A stretch of 64,000 nucleotides of DNA from Porphyridium purpureum (GCA_008690995.1 VRMN01000004.1:1674001-1738000), one strand, 5' to 3'. Numbered from the stretch's first letter, positions 46,958 through 57,651 are shown. The notes: a model not told the origin generated them from the sequence alone. Numbers and translations: made by a program.

Positions 46958-48245
46958 CCTTGGCGTTGCCGAGCGGCATCAAGGTGATTTACCGCGGTGC
47001 AACAAGACACGCAGCACACGTTTGTACGCCGCTGCCGCTGCACACACCCGCTCGCGCGTAACACGTGCCGGAGCGGTGCGGACGTCGGAAGGAGTGTCGC
47101 TGCCGCGGCGGTCTCTTGCACGGGTGCGCGCCGCGGCATTTTCATGCCACAACCAGTCATCTTGGACCACCAACAGCAAGAGTGAAAGACATTTTTACGT
47201 TTGACGTGGAGACTCTGACATCGGCTCTCCCGCTGGCCGTCTGTGTCGCGAAACCTGCAACGATGCATTGACTCGAGTGGTTAGCGGCGCGGTACGGTTG
47301 CAGCTGGTGGGTTGCGTCTGGTCTCGTTCGGACAAAGCCGGACGCTGTGTTCGTTGCTCTGGGGTCAGCACCTCCTGCTTTGACTGCTACTGCGCCACGA
47401 CCCCGCCCCGTGTATTGTTCATGCATTTTTGCTCCAAAAGCGCACGCTGGCCGCTGCATCTGCTGCGCGCGGTCGGCTTGAGCCGTGCACCGATTCGCGA
47501 TGTTGTCGGCTGCACCAGCGGGACACATCAGTGGATGGACGCGCGCACGATTTGTCACTGCTACGCACTGCGATGTGCATTGCATTCTGCACTGAAGAGC
47601 AGACCTCTATCCAGCGCTCTTCTTCAGCTCGCTTGTCTGCTGGCTGGCGGTATGCGTCGATGGAAAAAGATGGGCATTTAAAGACATTGCCTGCGTCGCC
47701 GTTCTGACGGACCTGGACAGCTTCTGACGGACGGGTTGCATATTTTCTGTCAGAGAATTCTAAGCCTTTCTCAAGAGCAATTTTTTCCTGACTCCTCGTC
47801 GGAGCGAGACGCCAGACTTCTCGCAGCATTGCGTGACCATGTATTCACGGGCGCTGAGGACGCTATCGTCATAATTGACGAGGTAGTCGCTTCATCCAAA
47901 GTGCTGGAGATAAGCAAGCGCTGCGCAGGAATGGCGGCGATATTGATGCACCGTCAGCGTCTTGCCTGCAACGCAACAACCTTGCGCGAGGCACCTTCCT
48001 ACCTCCCGCCGAGACTCGCAAAACTCACAACACGCAAAGCTGAACCGTTAATCCGTTTAGCCAATAGACTGTTTAGCCAATAAACTGGTACGGGTGTGAA
48101 CCGATAGCGGCGGGAGGGTGCCGGGCGGCGGAAGAAGGCTGGGCGTGATGGGTGTGAGCGTTCGTCGACGTCTGTACGCGTGGGCTGCCTGCGTTGTCGT
48201 GAGTGAGAGAGAGCGAGAGAGAGAGCGCTCGTCGCGCGACGCGCA
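46958..48245. other. Intergenic between RRP36 and KRI1
   Basis: This 1.3-kb divergent region separates two ribosome-biogenesis genes. It contains a 108-codon open stretch (see next entry), an ACCGTTAA motif near 48045, and two CCAATA boxes near 48060 and 48075. A (GA)n run lies at about 48202-48226, just before KRI1. Confidence 0.45.
47753..48083 (+). CDS. Possible exon or gene fragment, unknown product
   Basis: A stretch of about 109 codons gives ordinary mixed protein (for example FTGAEDAIVIIDEVVASS and KRCAGMAAILMHRQRL) and ends in TAA at 48081-48083. No early ATG is present, but a good acceptor-like TATTTTCTGTCAG precedes it at 47740-47752, similar to the URM1 acceptor. A first exon is not evident. 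It may be a 3' exon, a relic or chance; an ATG-started frame also runs on the other strand at 47419-47829. Confidence 0.25.
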
Positions 48246-50435
48246 ATGCCGCGGAAGAAGAAGAGCGGGTCGGCGGTCGTCGAGGCTGGAACTCGCAAGG
48301 GCTCGAGTGACGCGCGTGATGTTGAGCGTCCGGCAGCTTCGGCGTGGCCGGCGCATTTGAGGCACGAGGACGCGCGCGGCGCCGCGGAAGGGCTGGATGG
48401 TAGCAGGGCTCGGGATGATGATGATGATGAGGAGGAGGAGGAGGATGACGAAGAGCTCGAGTCAGAGGACGAGAACGCCAAGCTGCTGACCAAACGTCTG
48501 GACCAGAAGATTGCGCAGACATATACCATGCTGATCAACAAAGATGCGCAAATCTACGACAAAGGCACGCACTTCTTTGACGATGAGAAAAGCGACCAGG
48601 ACACCGAGCGAGAAGAGGCAAAATCCTCATCCTCGTCTGCCAGTGGCAGTCGTACCAGTTCAGATGGATCGGACGACGAACCGGTGGCCGGATTCGCGGT
48701 CAAGACGTCCGCTCCGATGAAGCTGAAGGATTATGCTCGAGAAAAGCTACTCCGACAAATGAGCACTGAGGGAACAGGAGATAGAAAGCGTCCTGAGGAT
48801 GCGAGTGGTAGTGACGGTGAAGCGGACGGGGACGGAAGACCCGACGCGGCGGCTCACGTCGTCGACGACGGATTCGAACCCGCGGCGAGGACGTCCGAGT
48901 ATGTGAAATCATTTATTTATGATGAAGACCAAGCCAAGCTGCGCGCGGAAGTGCTTGGCGCCATAGCTTCAGATAGCGAAAGTGTCTCTGGAGCAGATGG
49001 TGCGGAACTGGACGATGGCGCGCAGAAAGAAACACTTGGGAACGGGCTGCTCACGAAAAAGGCAAAAACACGCGATGACACCGAGCGTGAAGCAGAGGAC
49101 GAGGACCTTGCGCTTTATCGTGCGGCGATGGAAGCGAAAGAAGCTGAACTCGCGCACGAGTATCTGGAGAAGGAGACAGCGGAACAGAAAGAGGCGTTTT
49201 TGCGTGAGTACGTCCTCAACAATGGCTGGATTGAGCGTGAGCGCGAGGATGCCAATGACGGTGAGAAAGCAAGCAAGCGCGAGCGCGCACAGCAGTTGCA
49301 TCTTGCTCGCGATGAGCAGTTTCTTGAGGATGCGGATCGATTCGAGTATGCGCAGAATTTCCGTTTCGAGGATCCAGAAGGCGCGCAGCGCGAGCTGATG
49401 AGCTACGCGCGTAGTATTGACGGCACTATGCGTCGCAAGGACGAGCGGCGGCGACTGAAACGTCTGGCCAAGATGGAGAAGAAGCAGCTTGACCAAACGC
49501 GCGAGGCGGAGAAGATCAAGCGCGAGAAAAACTTGCGCAAGGCTCGCATTCTGGAGCGCATGCGCGAGCTTGGTATAGATCTGGATGCTGACTTTGATCC
49601 TCTGCGTTGGGATGAACTCGTCAGCGAGGCGTTCGCGGGCCGCGAGGGAAATCATGAGGAGGACGAGCAGCGCGTGCGGGACGAGTTGGATGATCTGCTG
49701 GAACAGTACTATGACCTGGAATACAATGTGGGCGGGGAGAATGGTGCAGATGGCGGCGGCACGATGCGTTTCAAATACCGCGAGGTAGAGCGTGAAACGT
49801 TTGGGCTGGACGCGGAAGAAGTTCTTGAAATGGACGACGCGGAGCTAAACAAAATGGTGCCACTGAAGTATCTCGCGACGTACCGACCGCCTGATACCCT
49901 TCCCAAGAAATTGCGCGCTGCATCGCGCAGCAAGAGCAAAGCGCAATTCCTTCGACGTGAGGCGCGCGAGCAGGTACGCCAGGAAAAGGAAAAACGCAGA
50001 GAGGCGCGCCAGCAGAACAAGGCAGATGCCAGACAACTATCGTTCAAGGGTGAGACCGAAGAGACTTCTCAGCACTTGGGTCATGGCGACGATGCGCCGG
50101 AGCCTAGAAGAAAGCACAAGGATAAGCGCAAGATGAGTGGGGAAGGCGGACACGAACAACGGATGGAAAACGAGACGCACGGTGCGCAGTATCACCGCAG
50201 AATTGATCAAGACGGTGCCGAATCTGGGGCAGAATTGACCCTTGCGCCTCCGCAAGCTTCCAAGAAACGGAAAGAATCGGAAAGCGCAAGCGCCGCCAAA
50301 GGCGTGCCCAATCCAAACGATAAGCACACCGACTCTGGGGTCGTTGAGAAGCCCAAGAAGAAAAAGAAGTCATCGGTCCAGGTTAAGTCTGTTGCCGATC
50401 TTCCGCGCTCGAGGCGCGAGGCTTACGGGGTGTAA
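48246..50435 (+). CDS. KRI1: KRI1, 40S ribosome biogenesis factor
   Basis: Kri1 is a nucleolar protein that works with Krr1 in pre-40S assembly. This 729-residue protein has a highly acidic segment near 57-78 (DDDDDEEEEEDDEE), then KLLTKRLDQKIAQTY typical of the family start, and FLREYVLNNGWIEREREDAND near 320. Charged helices run from about 350 to 445. The C-terminal Kri1 domain is near 505-545: MRFKYREVERETFGLDAEE, then NKMVPLKYLATYR. A long Lys-rich tail follows. The length fits the family. The ATG at 48246 follows a purine-rich leader. Confidence 0.92.
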   Translation: MPRKKKSGSAVVEAGTRKGSSDARDVERPAASAWPAHLRHEDARGAAEGLDGSRARDDDDDEEEEEDDEELESEDENAKLLTKRLDQKIAQTYTMLINKDAQIYDKGTHFFDDEKSDQDTEREEAKSSSSSASGSRTSSDGSDDEPVAGFAVKTSAPMKLKDYAREKLLRQMSTEGTGDRKRPEDASGSDGEADGDGRPDAAAHVVDDGFEPAARTSEYVKSFIYDEDQAKLRAEVLGAIASDSESVSGADGAELDDGAQKETLGNGLLTKKAKTRDDTEREAEDEDLALYRAAMEAKEAELAHEYLEKETAEQKEAFLREYVLNNGWIEREREDANDGEKASKRERAQQLHLARDEQFLEDADRFEYAQNFRFEDPEGAQRELMSYARSIDGTMRRKDERRRLKRLAKMEKKQLDQTREAEKIKREKNLRKARILERMRELGIDLDADFDPLRWDELVSEAFAGREGNHEEDEQRVRDELDDLLEQYYDLEYNVGGENGADGGGTMRFKYREVERETFGLDAEEVLEMDDAELNKMVPLKYLATYRPPDTLPKKLRAASRSKSKAQFLRREAREQVRQEKEKRREARQQNKADARQLSFKGETEETSQHLGHGDDAPEPRRKHKDKRKMSGEGGHEQRMENETHGAQYHRRIDQDGAESGAELTLAPPQASKKRKESESASAAKGVPNPNDKHTDSGVVEKPKKKKKSSVQVKSVADLPRSRREAYGV

Positions 50436-51131
50436 AGATAATGATCGCGGCTTTCTTCTGGCTGCTATTTTACCTTTACGAGTGCATGTGGGTATCTATC
50501 GTTCTGCCTTTCATGTGATTTGAAAAAAAGAAGCGAAGAACGGAATCAGGGCAAGCTGACACGAATACGTGTGCCCGTTTCTCCCTTTCTTTCTTTTTCT
50601 CGCATGCGTCGAGCAATCGCAATCCTGCGGCAGAGGACTTCCGCGCCTCGGCCTGATTCTTGAGTGACTTGTGCGAGAGTAGTGCAAACAGAGCTTGACA
50701 TCCAAAACTTTTACTATTCAAAAGTGAAACGCTTTCAACCTTCTTCAACTTTGCACGGCGTCGGGCTTGGCACATCAATTCAAGGCTGTCCTTCAGATGC
50801 GCTCTGTGCACGAGCTACGTGGACCAACACCGACAAGAATTCGTGCGAAAGAGCAACGAACTGCTGCGCGAGACGCAACCAAATAAATCCACAAAAACTC
50901 ACAACCGCGCCGGGACTCTTGAGTTACAGGCGACGTGACGTCCCAAATGCGAGCGCAGCGGATCGAATGACGTCGGCGTGGTGCTCAAGTGCTGCGAACG
51001 CAAGAACGCCGCGATCACATACCGGGCTCAAGCCGGCAAGTTACACACGCGCAAGGACAGCGTTGGTGAGTCGACGCGATCGAGTGCGCACAGAGTGCGC
51101 GGGTCCTGATCGTCGAGCTGGCAAAGTGAGG
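50436..51131. other. Intergenic or 5' leader before the hydrolase gene
   Basis: This 700-bp interval includes an open frame in phase with the hydrolase from about 50664 onward. An ATG at 50967 would add 55 Arg/Ser/Ala-rich residues resembling an organelle presequence. Otherwise nothing is recognised. Confidence 0.45.
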
Positions 51132-51917
51132 ATGCAGGAGAGCGCTCATGCCAGGCAACAGGAGCTGCAGATTGTCAATGAACGCGGTGAGAAGCTTGCC
51201 GCGACATGGACCGACCGCGGTACGGGCGAGGTGGTGGTGCTGTGCCACGGCTTTCGTTCCAAGCGCGACAATCGCGTCAACGTCGCGCTGACGGACGCTC
51301 TCACGCAACTCGGCACGGTGCGGTTCGACTTTCACGGAAACAACGAGTCGGAGGGCGAGTTTGACTATGCTGGATACGCGCACGAAGCGTGCGATGTTCG
51401 CGCAGTCGTGCAGTACTGCCGCACGCAGCTCAACCAGCGCGTGCGAGGAGTGCTTGGACACAGCAAAGCGTCGGCGTCCGTTCTTTTGTACGCCAGCATG
51501 TTTCCAGACGAGGCGCCTTCGCGGATAATCCAGGTTTCGGGCCGCTTTGACATGCGCACGGGTGTGCGTGAGAGATTTGGTGACGCGATTCTGGAGCAAC
51601 TGGAGCGCGATGGCGTGGTGACTGTACAAGACGATACAAGTCCGCCGTACAGGCTGCGCAAATCATCTCTCGACGAGCGCCTCGCGCTTGACATGGCGAC
51701 CGTAGCGCACGGGTTTCCACCCGCGCCGTGCGCTCTGCTGTCAGTGCACGGAAGCAAAGACGAGGTGATTCCCGTGACTCATGCGTACGATTTCGAGCGG
51801 TGCGTAGATCCGGCGCAACATACTGTCGTGGTGATCGACGGCGCTTGCCATCGGTTCGTACAGCCAGAGCACCTGCGGCAGCTCGTGCAGCACTGTATAT
51901 CGTTTCTCGAGGCATGA
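51132..51917 (+). CDS. Alpha/beta hydrolase, serine-esterase type
   Basis: This 261-residue protein has the alpha/beta hydrolase fold of the S33/dienelactone-hydrolase-like group. The oxyanion segment is VVLCHGFRSKRDN near residue 35. The nucleophile Ser is in GHSKASASVLLYAS near 113; the usual small residue after the Ser-x pair is replaced by Ala in GHSKA. The acid is in SVHGSKDEVIPVTHA near 205 and the His in DGACHRFVQPEH near 238. Substrate is unknown. If translation starts at the ATG at 50967, a 55-residue basic leader would target it to an organelle. The gene converges with LCB2, 79 bp apart. Confidence 0.82.
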   Translation: MQESAHARQQELQIVNERGEKLAATWTDRGTGEVVVLCHGFRSKRDNRVNVALTDALTQLGTVRFDFHGNNESEGEFDYAGYAHEACDVRAVVQYCRTQLNQRVRGVLGHSKASASVLLYASMFPDEAPSRIIQVSGRFDMRTGVRERFGDAILEQLERDGVVTVQDDTSPPYRLRKSSLDERLALDMATVAHGFPPAPCALLSVHGSKDEVIPVTHAYDFERCVDPAQHTVVVIDGACHRFVQPEHLRQLVQHCISFLEA

Positions 51918-51996
51918 TGCGCCATGTTGTCGTTGTTTCTTTGTAGCATTGCAGTTTTAAAAAAAGAAAAGTCAGTTTGCTCTTACGATCCCTTAT

Positions 51997-53952
51997 CTAT
52001 GCACGCAAGGTCATGGTGTCGCTCACCGAAACCGAACGGCACACGCCGTTACAAAGCCGGTGCTCGAAACCAACGCAGTCCGGTGACTTGTCACCATGAA
52101 TTTCGTGATGATCTAGCTCCTCCATTGCACCATTTGCCTTCGTGCTTCGGCGCTGGTACGGCGCGGAAAGGGCCATACTCGCTGCCTTTTGGTATGCTGG
52201 TGATGAGCTCTCATTTCCTGCCGCTTCGACCAGTGCGTGGTTGTCATTCCTTGCCGCCACTTGCTCTGCACGAGAGGGCGGTGCAAGGCGTTCGTTCCTA
52301 ACGCAAGCTTCTACTTTGCTGTGGTCAGTGATCCTGCTGCTGCTGCTGCTGCTGGCACTAGCCCCGAGCTTGCGCCGGTACTTGATTTGCAGCAGCTCGG
52401 ATACCTCGTCAAAGACCTCGATGGCCATGTCTAAGTCCTCGCGGGTGTGCGCGGCACTAATACAGATGCGAGCGCGAGATAGGATGAGCGGCGTGGCCGG
52501 AAAGCCGACCACGACGACCGCGACTTGCCGCTTCAGACACTCTCGCGAAAACGCGGCGATTTTTCCCGGCTGGAAAAGCATGATTGGAATGACGGGAGAA
52601 TCGTAGTCGCCATAGATAAGCAGGCCCATCTCTTCCAGCCGCTGACGGAAGTAGATCGAGTTGTCACGAAGGCTTTTGATTTTCGCGCCCCCGATGCCTG
52701 AACGATCGCGATCATCGAGCTGGTGGAAGACCCACTCGACGTGCCGCGCACACACGGGTGACATGGGATACGTGTTGACGCACCCAGCTGCCGTGTATCG
52801 CACGCGGTCAATAACGCACTGATCGGATGCAATGTATCCGCCAACGGCGCCGAACGACTTTGTGAACGTACCCATGAGAATATCCACGTCGGCTGGATTC
52901 ACGCCGGCATACTCGGTGACGCCGCGACCGGTCGCTCCGAGCGCCCCAATGCTATGTGCCTCGTCCAGGTAAAGATACGCGCCGTACTTCTTCTTCACTG
53001 CGACAATCTCGGCGAGCTCGCATACCTCGCCCTCCATCGAGTACACACCTTCTACGATGATCAGAATCTTGTTCCACGGCTCGCCCGAGTGCGGCTGGCC
53101 TTCGACAATGGCCTCTCGGAGCTCGGCCTCGAGCGAGTGCGCGTCGTTGTGGGCGAAAACACGAATCCGCGCACCGGATAGCCTCGCGCCGACCACGATG
53201 CTCGAGTGGTTGAGCGCATCGGACAGGATGACGCAGCCCGGGCCGACCAGCGCCGGAATGAGCTGCGCATTGGTGGCAAAGCCCATGCCGCTCACGACCG
53301 CGGCCTCCTTGCCGAGAAACTCGGCGACCGTGCGCTCCAGCGATGTCACGGCAGCGGACTGGCATGCGCCCAGCGCCGGGGCGGGAACTCCAATCCCAAA
53401 GTTGTGCATGGCGTCGTACACCACGTCGTTCACTCCGCCCGGGATCTCACCGTATCCGAGATAGTTGTAGCTGCCGAGGTTCAGACAATGCGCGCGCGCA
53501 TTTGTGCTGCACAGTGTTTTGCGGTCACGCGATGCGCGGCGCATCACGACGTCGATCCACGCGCCGGGCGTGCTGCAGATCGGCCGGGCCCAGCAGTCCT
53601 GGATGCGCTGGTACATACGCCGCGTGTAAAAATCCTCCTTGCCGTTGACGAGCGGCGCAAAGCCCGCCTCCGTGCCATACTCCTCGCGCTTGAACAGCTG
53701 CCCGAACAGGTCCCGAACGTACCCGATGACAATTAAGCCCACGTACGATGCGTAGGTCATGAACAAGATCAAGTACGGCACTTCGTCTTCCTGCGAGCGA
53801 TGCACATCGGCAGGACTCTTTGCGGGCGCCACAGACGCGGACGGGCCTGTCTTGGCGGTCGCTGCGCTACGTGCCAACGAGCCGGCGGCGTCCGCGTCGG
53901 CTTGGGCGGAGGTTGCTGCCGCGCCGAGTGCTGCGGCGTGAGCGCGGGCCAT
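51997..53952 (-). CDS. LCB2: Serine palmitoyltransferase subunit 2 (LCB2)
   Basis: LCB2 is the PLP-binding catalytic subunit of serine palmitoyltransferase, which makes 3-ketosphinganine in the ER, the first step of sphingolipid synthesis. The 651-residue protein has an Ala-rich N-terminal ~50 residues, a membrane-associated segment (VPYLILFMTYASYVGLIVIGY) near 60, then the aminotransferase core. Core motifs are NLGSYNYLGYGE, SDALNHSSIVVGARLSGA, EGVYSMEGEVCEL, LYLDEAHSIGALG and the PLP-lysine motif GTFTKSFGAVGGYIAS near 358-373. The C-terminal ~110 residues are Ser-rich and not conserved, so the protein is longer than the usual 560. A CTG run near 52332-52352 encodes part of that tail. Confidence 0.94.
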   Translation of the reverse strand: MARAHAAALGAAATSAQADADAAGSLARSAATAKTGPSASVAPAKSPADVHRSQEDEVPYLILFMTYASYVGLIVIGYVRDLFGQLFKREEYGTEAGFAPLVNGKEDFYTRRMYQRIQDCWARPICSTPGAWIDVVMRRASRDRKTLCSTNARAHCLNLGSYNYLGYGEIPGGVNDVVYDAMHNFGIGVPAPALGACQSAAVTSLERTVAEFLGKEAAVVSGMGFATNAQLIPALVGPGCVILSDALNHSSIVVGARLSGARIRVFAHNDAHSLEAELREAIVEGQPHSGEPWNKILIIVEGVYSMEGEVCELAEIVAVKKKYGAYLYLDEAHSIGALGATGRGVTEYAGVNPADVDILMGTFTKSFGAVGGYIASDQCVIDRVRYTAAGCVNTYPMSPVCARHVEWVFHQLDDRDRSGIGGAKIKSLRDNSIYFRQRLEEMGLLIYGDYDSPVIPIMLFQPGKIAAFSRECLKRQVAVVVVGFPATPLILSRARICISAAHTREDLDMAIEVFDEVSELLQIKYRRKLGASASSSSSSRITDHSKVEACVRNERLAPPSRAEQVAARNDNHALVEAAGNESSSPAYQKAASMALSAPYQRRSTKANGAMEELDHHEIHGDKSPDCVGFEHRLCNGVCRSVSVSDTMTLRA

Positions 53953-55431
53953 GTCGCCTAGAACGAGGTGCGCTCACGAGGATGCTGAAGCTATGAGGAA
54001 TGGTCGGCTCTTGCCACCAGGTCCCGCGCGAGCACGGCAAAGCAGCTCGTCGCGCCTCTGCGCCGCGTGCCGCACGCCACCGGCGACGACGCCCACGCTG
54101 TGCGCGCAAACTCGCGCGCGTTTCTGCTTCGCACCACGTCGCCCGCGGCGCTGCTGTTCCTTTGCTGCTGTTGCCCACGCGCGCGCGCCGCGACGACAAC
54201 GGCGCCACACCCACACGCCCACACCGCGCGGCGCACGTCGCGTCGCGTCACAACCCGGCGGCACGATCCCGCGCTGGACGAGGAGACGGGACACCACAAA
54301 CACGGCGCGGCTTCTTCTCCAGCGACCCCGTCGCGCGTCCACGGCCAAGCGGCACGCGCCCTGTTTCCCCTGCTGCGTTTCAAATGCTGCTGCGTCGTTG
54401 CGCGACCCCCCCTGCACCCCTGACACCCGTGCTTCTTCTTGCACCCTATGCAGAAACCGTTCCGCCGTTGCCGCCTTGTGCCTTGCTGCCGTATCTCCTT
54501 ACCACTACATGCAGTCAACCCAACCCAACTCAACCCAACCCAACGCACATACACGCATCACCATCCCACCCTCTCTCTCACTCACGTCCAACACACCAAC
54601 CACCAACCACCAACCGCAAAAAAAGACCGCACACGCCAACACCGCCAGCGAGAACAACAAACGAGCCGGAGGAAGAAAATGACGCGCCGCGCCGAATCAC
54701 GAACGGCTCGCTGTAGCAAAACGGCGCGGTTGCGGTAGGGTACAGCTGCGGACGGGGGGGAGGAGCGTGCAAGCGTAGACGTGCACCGGGGGTTTACAAG
54801 CGGGGAGCAACCGGGAACTGGAGCGCGCCGAGGCGAGAATCACGAGTGGGGTGGTGCGGGATGGCTGCCGCGCGCGGGGCGCGTGGCGCGGGAGAAGGAG
54901 GGCGGATGCGGTGTGGCGTGTGACTGTCTGCGCACGGTGGCGGGCAGTCGCTGACGAACAAATGGGAGAGAGAGAGAGAGCGAGAAAGACAGCGCTGCGG
55001 CGCGTAACCCCGCGCGTAACCACGCGCGTAACCGCAAGCGGCAACGGCGTGCGCGGGCGCACGCGTTTTTGGAAGGAAAATTTGAAAGTGGTGACGATTT
55101 GAAAAAAGTGCGGCGCAGCGGGCGGGCGGTACAGTGGCGCGTGGCGGGAGATTGGGCGGAACGTCGCGTGAGTTGCGCGCAGGCCGCGGAAAGTGGGCGG
55201 ACGGGAAGTGAGGAAAGGCGGCATGCGCGTCCAGGGGGGGACTGTAAACGCGCCGGGTGTGCGGAGAGCGTGGTCAGCCGGGCGTGCGCCAGGGAAGGAG
55301 AGTTGCGCGCCCAAGGAGCTTTGTTCTCATGATTATCTACAACACTTGTCGCGGCCCGCGGCGGCGTGCAGCGTAACACGTGGTGCTGGCGCCCGCGCGG
55401 GTTGTTGCCGCCGACTGGTGTGGGGCGCGCT
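53953..55431. other. Gene-free 1.5 kb, GC-rich and repetitive
   Basis: Long open frames exist on several strands at once, with Arg/Ala/Pro/His/Thr-rich output typical of GC-rich non-coding DNA, so none is accepted. A CCCAA/CTCAA pentamer run lies at 54515-54544. CGCGTAAC repeats occur at about 55000-55035. A GTACAGTG octamer lies at 55129-55136. Confidence 0.5.
54515..54544. repeat. CAACC pentamer repeat
   Basis: About six imperfect CAACC/CAACT units lie in tandem in gene-free sequence. Confidence 0.75.
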
Positions 55432-57180
55432 CTAAAAGATGTAAAGGCTCAGCTCGTCAATCACCGTGAGCACGAGCTCCGGCGGGTGCAAGTACGTGTG
55501 CCGGCCGGCCTCGTACAGCGCAAAGAACAGCCCAATCAGCGGCGCGTAGTACGCGCCGCGCTGCAGCCCGCCCCGGAAAAAGCCCGTCCAGCCTTCGTCG
55601 CGCCAGATTCGCCGCGCGGTCGTGACCGCATTCATGTACTTCTTGTCCTCGAGGTAGCTCTGCGGGTACTGGCTGGACAGGCGCGTCACGACCACGTCTG
55701 GCGGCGTGGTGATCAACGCCGCCACGCAGCCGGCTACCGCGCCCACCATGCAGTCCTGCCACAACGACGTCGCGTCGTTCAGCTGGAGCGCAACGCCCAT
55801 CGGGTCCACATTCATCCTCTGCGTGATGAATCCTTTCAGCTGCTCGTATAGCGCGATCTGGATCGCACCGTAAGGCACGTCGCGGTAAATGATCGCCCGC
55901 CACGAGTGCCACACGGCCTCCCTATTTGTGTCCGAACTGAACATTTCCGTCAGCGCCTGCTTCAGCGAGGAGCTCAGCCCCAATTGCAGCCGCTTGTTCG
56001 CCAACTCGGCCGGCACACGCACAATGCTGCCCAAAAAGTCGCCCAGTCCGCCTGCAATCATGTACGCAAGGATTGGGTACGCCGTGAAGAAGGGAGACTG
56101 CATGCTCAGCAAGACGTCTTTGAAGTACTCGTAGCACCCAATGTAAATCGCACAGTTCGGCGCTTCTTTCAGAATATTGGACAGCAAGCCTACGTAAAGG
56201 CCGGAGAATAACGCCTTGCGGCGACGGCGCGCGAGCTCAACCTGCTCATCCACGATTTCCTGCACCGATTCGGCCACATTCGCACTGGCCGTGCCCTCGC
56301 CCGCATTCGCGCCCGGTGAAGCGCCGTGATGTCCAGCTGCGCCATGCGCCACTTGCACAGGAGCGACCGGAGGCGCGGCTTCGAGCACATGGCTTGGCTC
56401 AACCTGCAGGCGCGTCTTGATGGTGTCGACCGGATGAATGATCAGCGTGGCGATAGCCGAGGCGCCCATCGCCACAACGCCAGATGCGAGTGCGGGCAAG
56501 TGCTCCTCCTCTGCCTTGACGCCCTTCTTCTTTGTGCGCATTTTCATGGATTCCAGAGCATTCACCACCGGATTATTCGCCTCTGCCGCACGTTTCTTGC
56601 GCTTTTCGCGCAGTCGCCTGCGTCGCGAGTAGGCGTTGATTGGAGTTGGGGCAAGCGACACAGCCTGCGCCTCCCGGACCGGTTGGACGACGCTCATTCC
56701 AAGCATCGAGGCCATGACACCGGCCGCACCAATAAGAACCGAACGGCGTGACATCGTGCGCGCACTGGCCTTGCCGAGGGACGTGTCCGTGGCCAGCTCG
56801 AGGCAGTTTTGGCCGTCCGCTCCAGACGGCGCTGCCCTTTGCGGTGCATGCTGGGAACACGCGGTGTCATCGCTGCCCCCGCGCAGTCGCAGCCAGCACA
56901 GAGACAGTCGTCTGGTGTCCGCTGCCAGCGCGCCCTCTGCCGAATCACGGGCGCGCGCGAGCCGAGCACGTCTCGGCGAGCAGCTCACAAAGCTCACGAT
57001 CGCGTGCGAGCGCTTGTCCACGCGCCGCGTCCACCCCGCTGCATTCCTGCGTGCGAGCGCAGGACCCACACACCATCCCAGCGTCACGGCCGATACCGCG
57101 CGCCGCTGCTGCGCGCGCGGCATCAGCACTTCTTCACAGCGCGCCACATCACATCCTTGTTGCTCCTGGCGCGCACCCAT
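55432..57180 (-). CDS. Mitochondrial-carrier-family transporter, SAM-carrier-like, with plastid-style leader
   Basis: This 582-residue protein has the three-repeat solute carrier fold. The signature motifs are HPVDTIKTRLQ near 249, VPAELANKRLQ near 394 and TPPDVVVTRLSSQ near 496. Segments such as GLYVGLLSNILKEAPNCAIY and VPYGAIQIALYEQLKG fit the S-adenosylmethionine carrier subgroup, some of which act in the plastid envelope. The N-terminal ~230 residues are not carrier: an Arg/Ser/Ala-rich leader, then a twin-arginine and hydrophobic segment SRRSVLIGAAGVMASML followed by AQA near 171-173. A ~65-residue Ala/Gly/His-rich insert splits repeat 1. The ATG at 57180 is used; the ATG at 57123 is also possible. 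Substrate is inferred only from resemblance. Confidence 0.85.
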   Translation of the reverse strand: MGARQEQQGCDVARCEEVLMPRAQQRRAVSAVTLGWCVGPALARRNAAGWTRRVDKRSHAIVSFVSCSPRRARLARARDSAEGALAADTRRLSLCWLRLRGGSDDTACSQHAPQRAAPSGADGQNCLELATDTSLGKASARTMSRRSVLIGAAGVMASMLGMSVVQPVREAQAVSLAPTPINAYSRRRRLREKRKKRAAEANNPVVNALESMKMRTKKKGVKAEEEHLPALASGVVAMGASAIATLIIHPVDTIKTRLQVEPSHVLEAAPPVAPVQVAHGAAGHHGASPGANAGEGTASANVAESVQEIVDEQVELARRRRKALFSGLYVGLLSNILKEAPNCAIYIGCYEYFKDVLLSMQSPFFTAYPILAYMIAGGLGDFLGSIVRVPAELANKRLQLGLSSSLKQALTEMFSSDTNREAVWHSWRAIIYRDVPYGAIQIALYEQLKGFITQRMNVDPMGVALQLNDATSLWQDCMVGAVAGCVAALITTPPDVVVTRLSSQYPQSYLEDKKYMNAVTTARRIWRDEGWTGFFRGGLQRGAYYAPLIGLFFALYEAGRHTYLHPPELVLTVIDELSLYIF

Positions 57181-57651
57181 GTCCACATCGTCCTTTCCGT
57201 CGCGCTACCCCCTCTCCCTCACGCCTCTGCGAATCAATCCCGCCCAGTATATGAGCCGCGCGTTCCACCGTTCATACCTACGGAGCGCGGTGACGCTGGA
57301 CTCTCTCTCCCTCTCTCCCCTTCTTCCTCTCCCTGCCACCGCAGCTCCAACATCGCTGATTCAGCGTTCAGCTTTTAGCCCCGGTGTGCCCCCTTCATGA
57401 TCCCCCCCCGCCACACCAGCAGCCGCAGCAGCCGCCGCACAAAACGGCGCGCGCTTGTTCCAGCGCGACTGGCGCGGAAGATGGAAAATCCGGGGGCGGG
57501 GAGGAGGGAAAGAACGGACAACGAAAAAATGAAAAAGCGCAGGAAAAACGACCGGCGTAAGTAGAAATGCGCCGTTTGAGTAGAGAGACGCGCGAAGCGT
57601 TTTTTTTTTCCTGTAGCGCGGCGCGGGCGGGTTATGAGCAGGACAAACTTC

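Noticed and set aside
54515-54544. CAACC repeats as telomere-like DNA
   Set aside because: The run is short, irregular and internal, and does not match a common telomere repeat.
53951-54716. Overlapping open frames of up to 243 codons on both strands
   Set aside because: All are dominated by Arg, Ala, Pro, His and Thr from GC-rich repetitive DNA, with no domain and no support from neighbours.
55193-55851. Long plus-strand frames opposite the carrier gene
   Set aside because: They are antisense shadows of the GC-rich carrier coding sequence.
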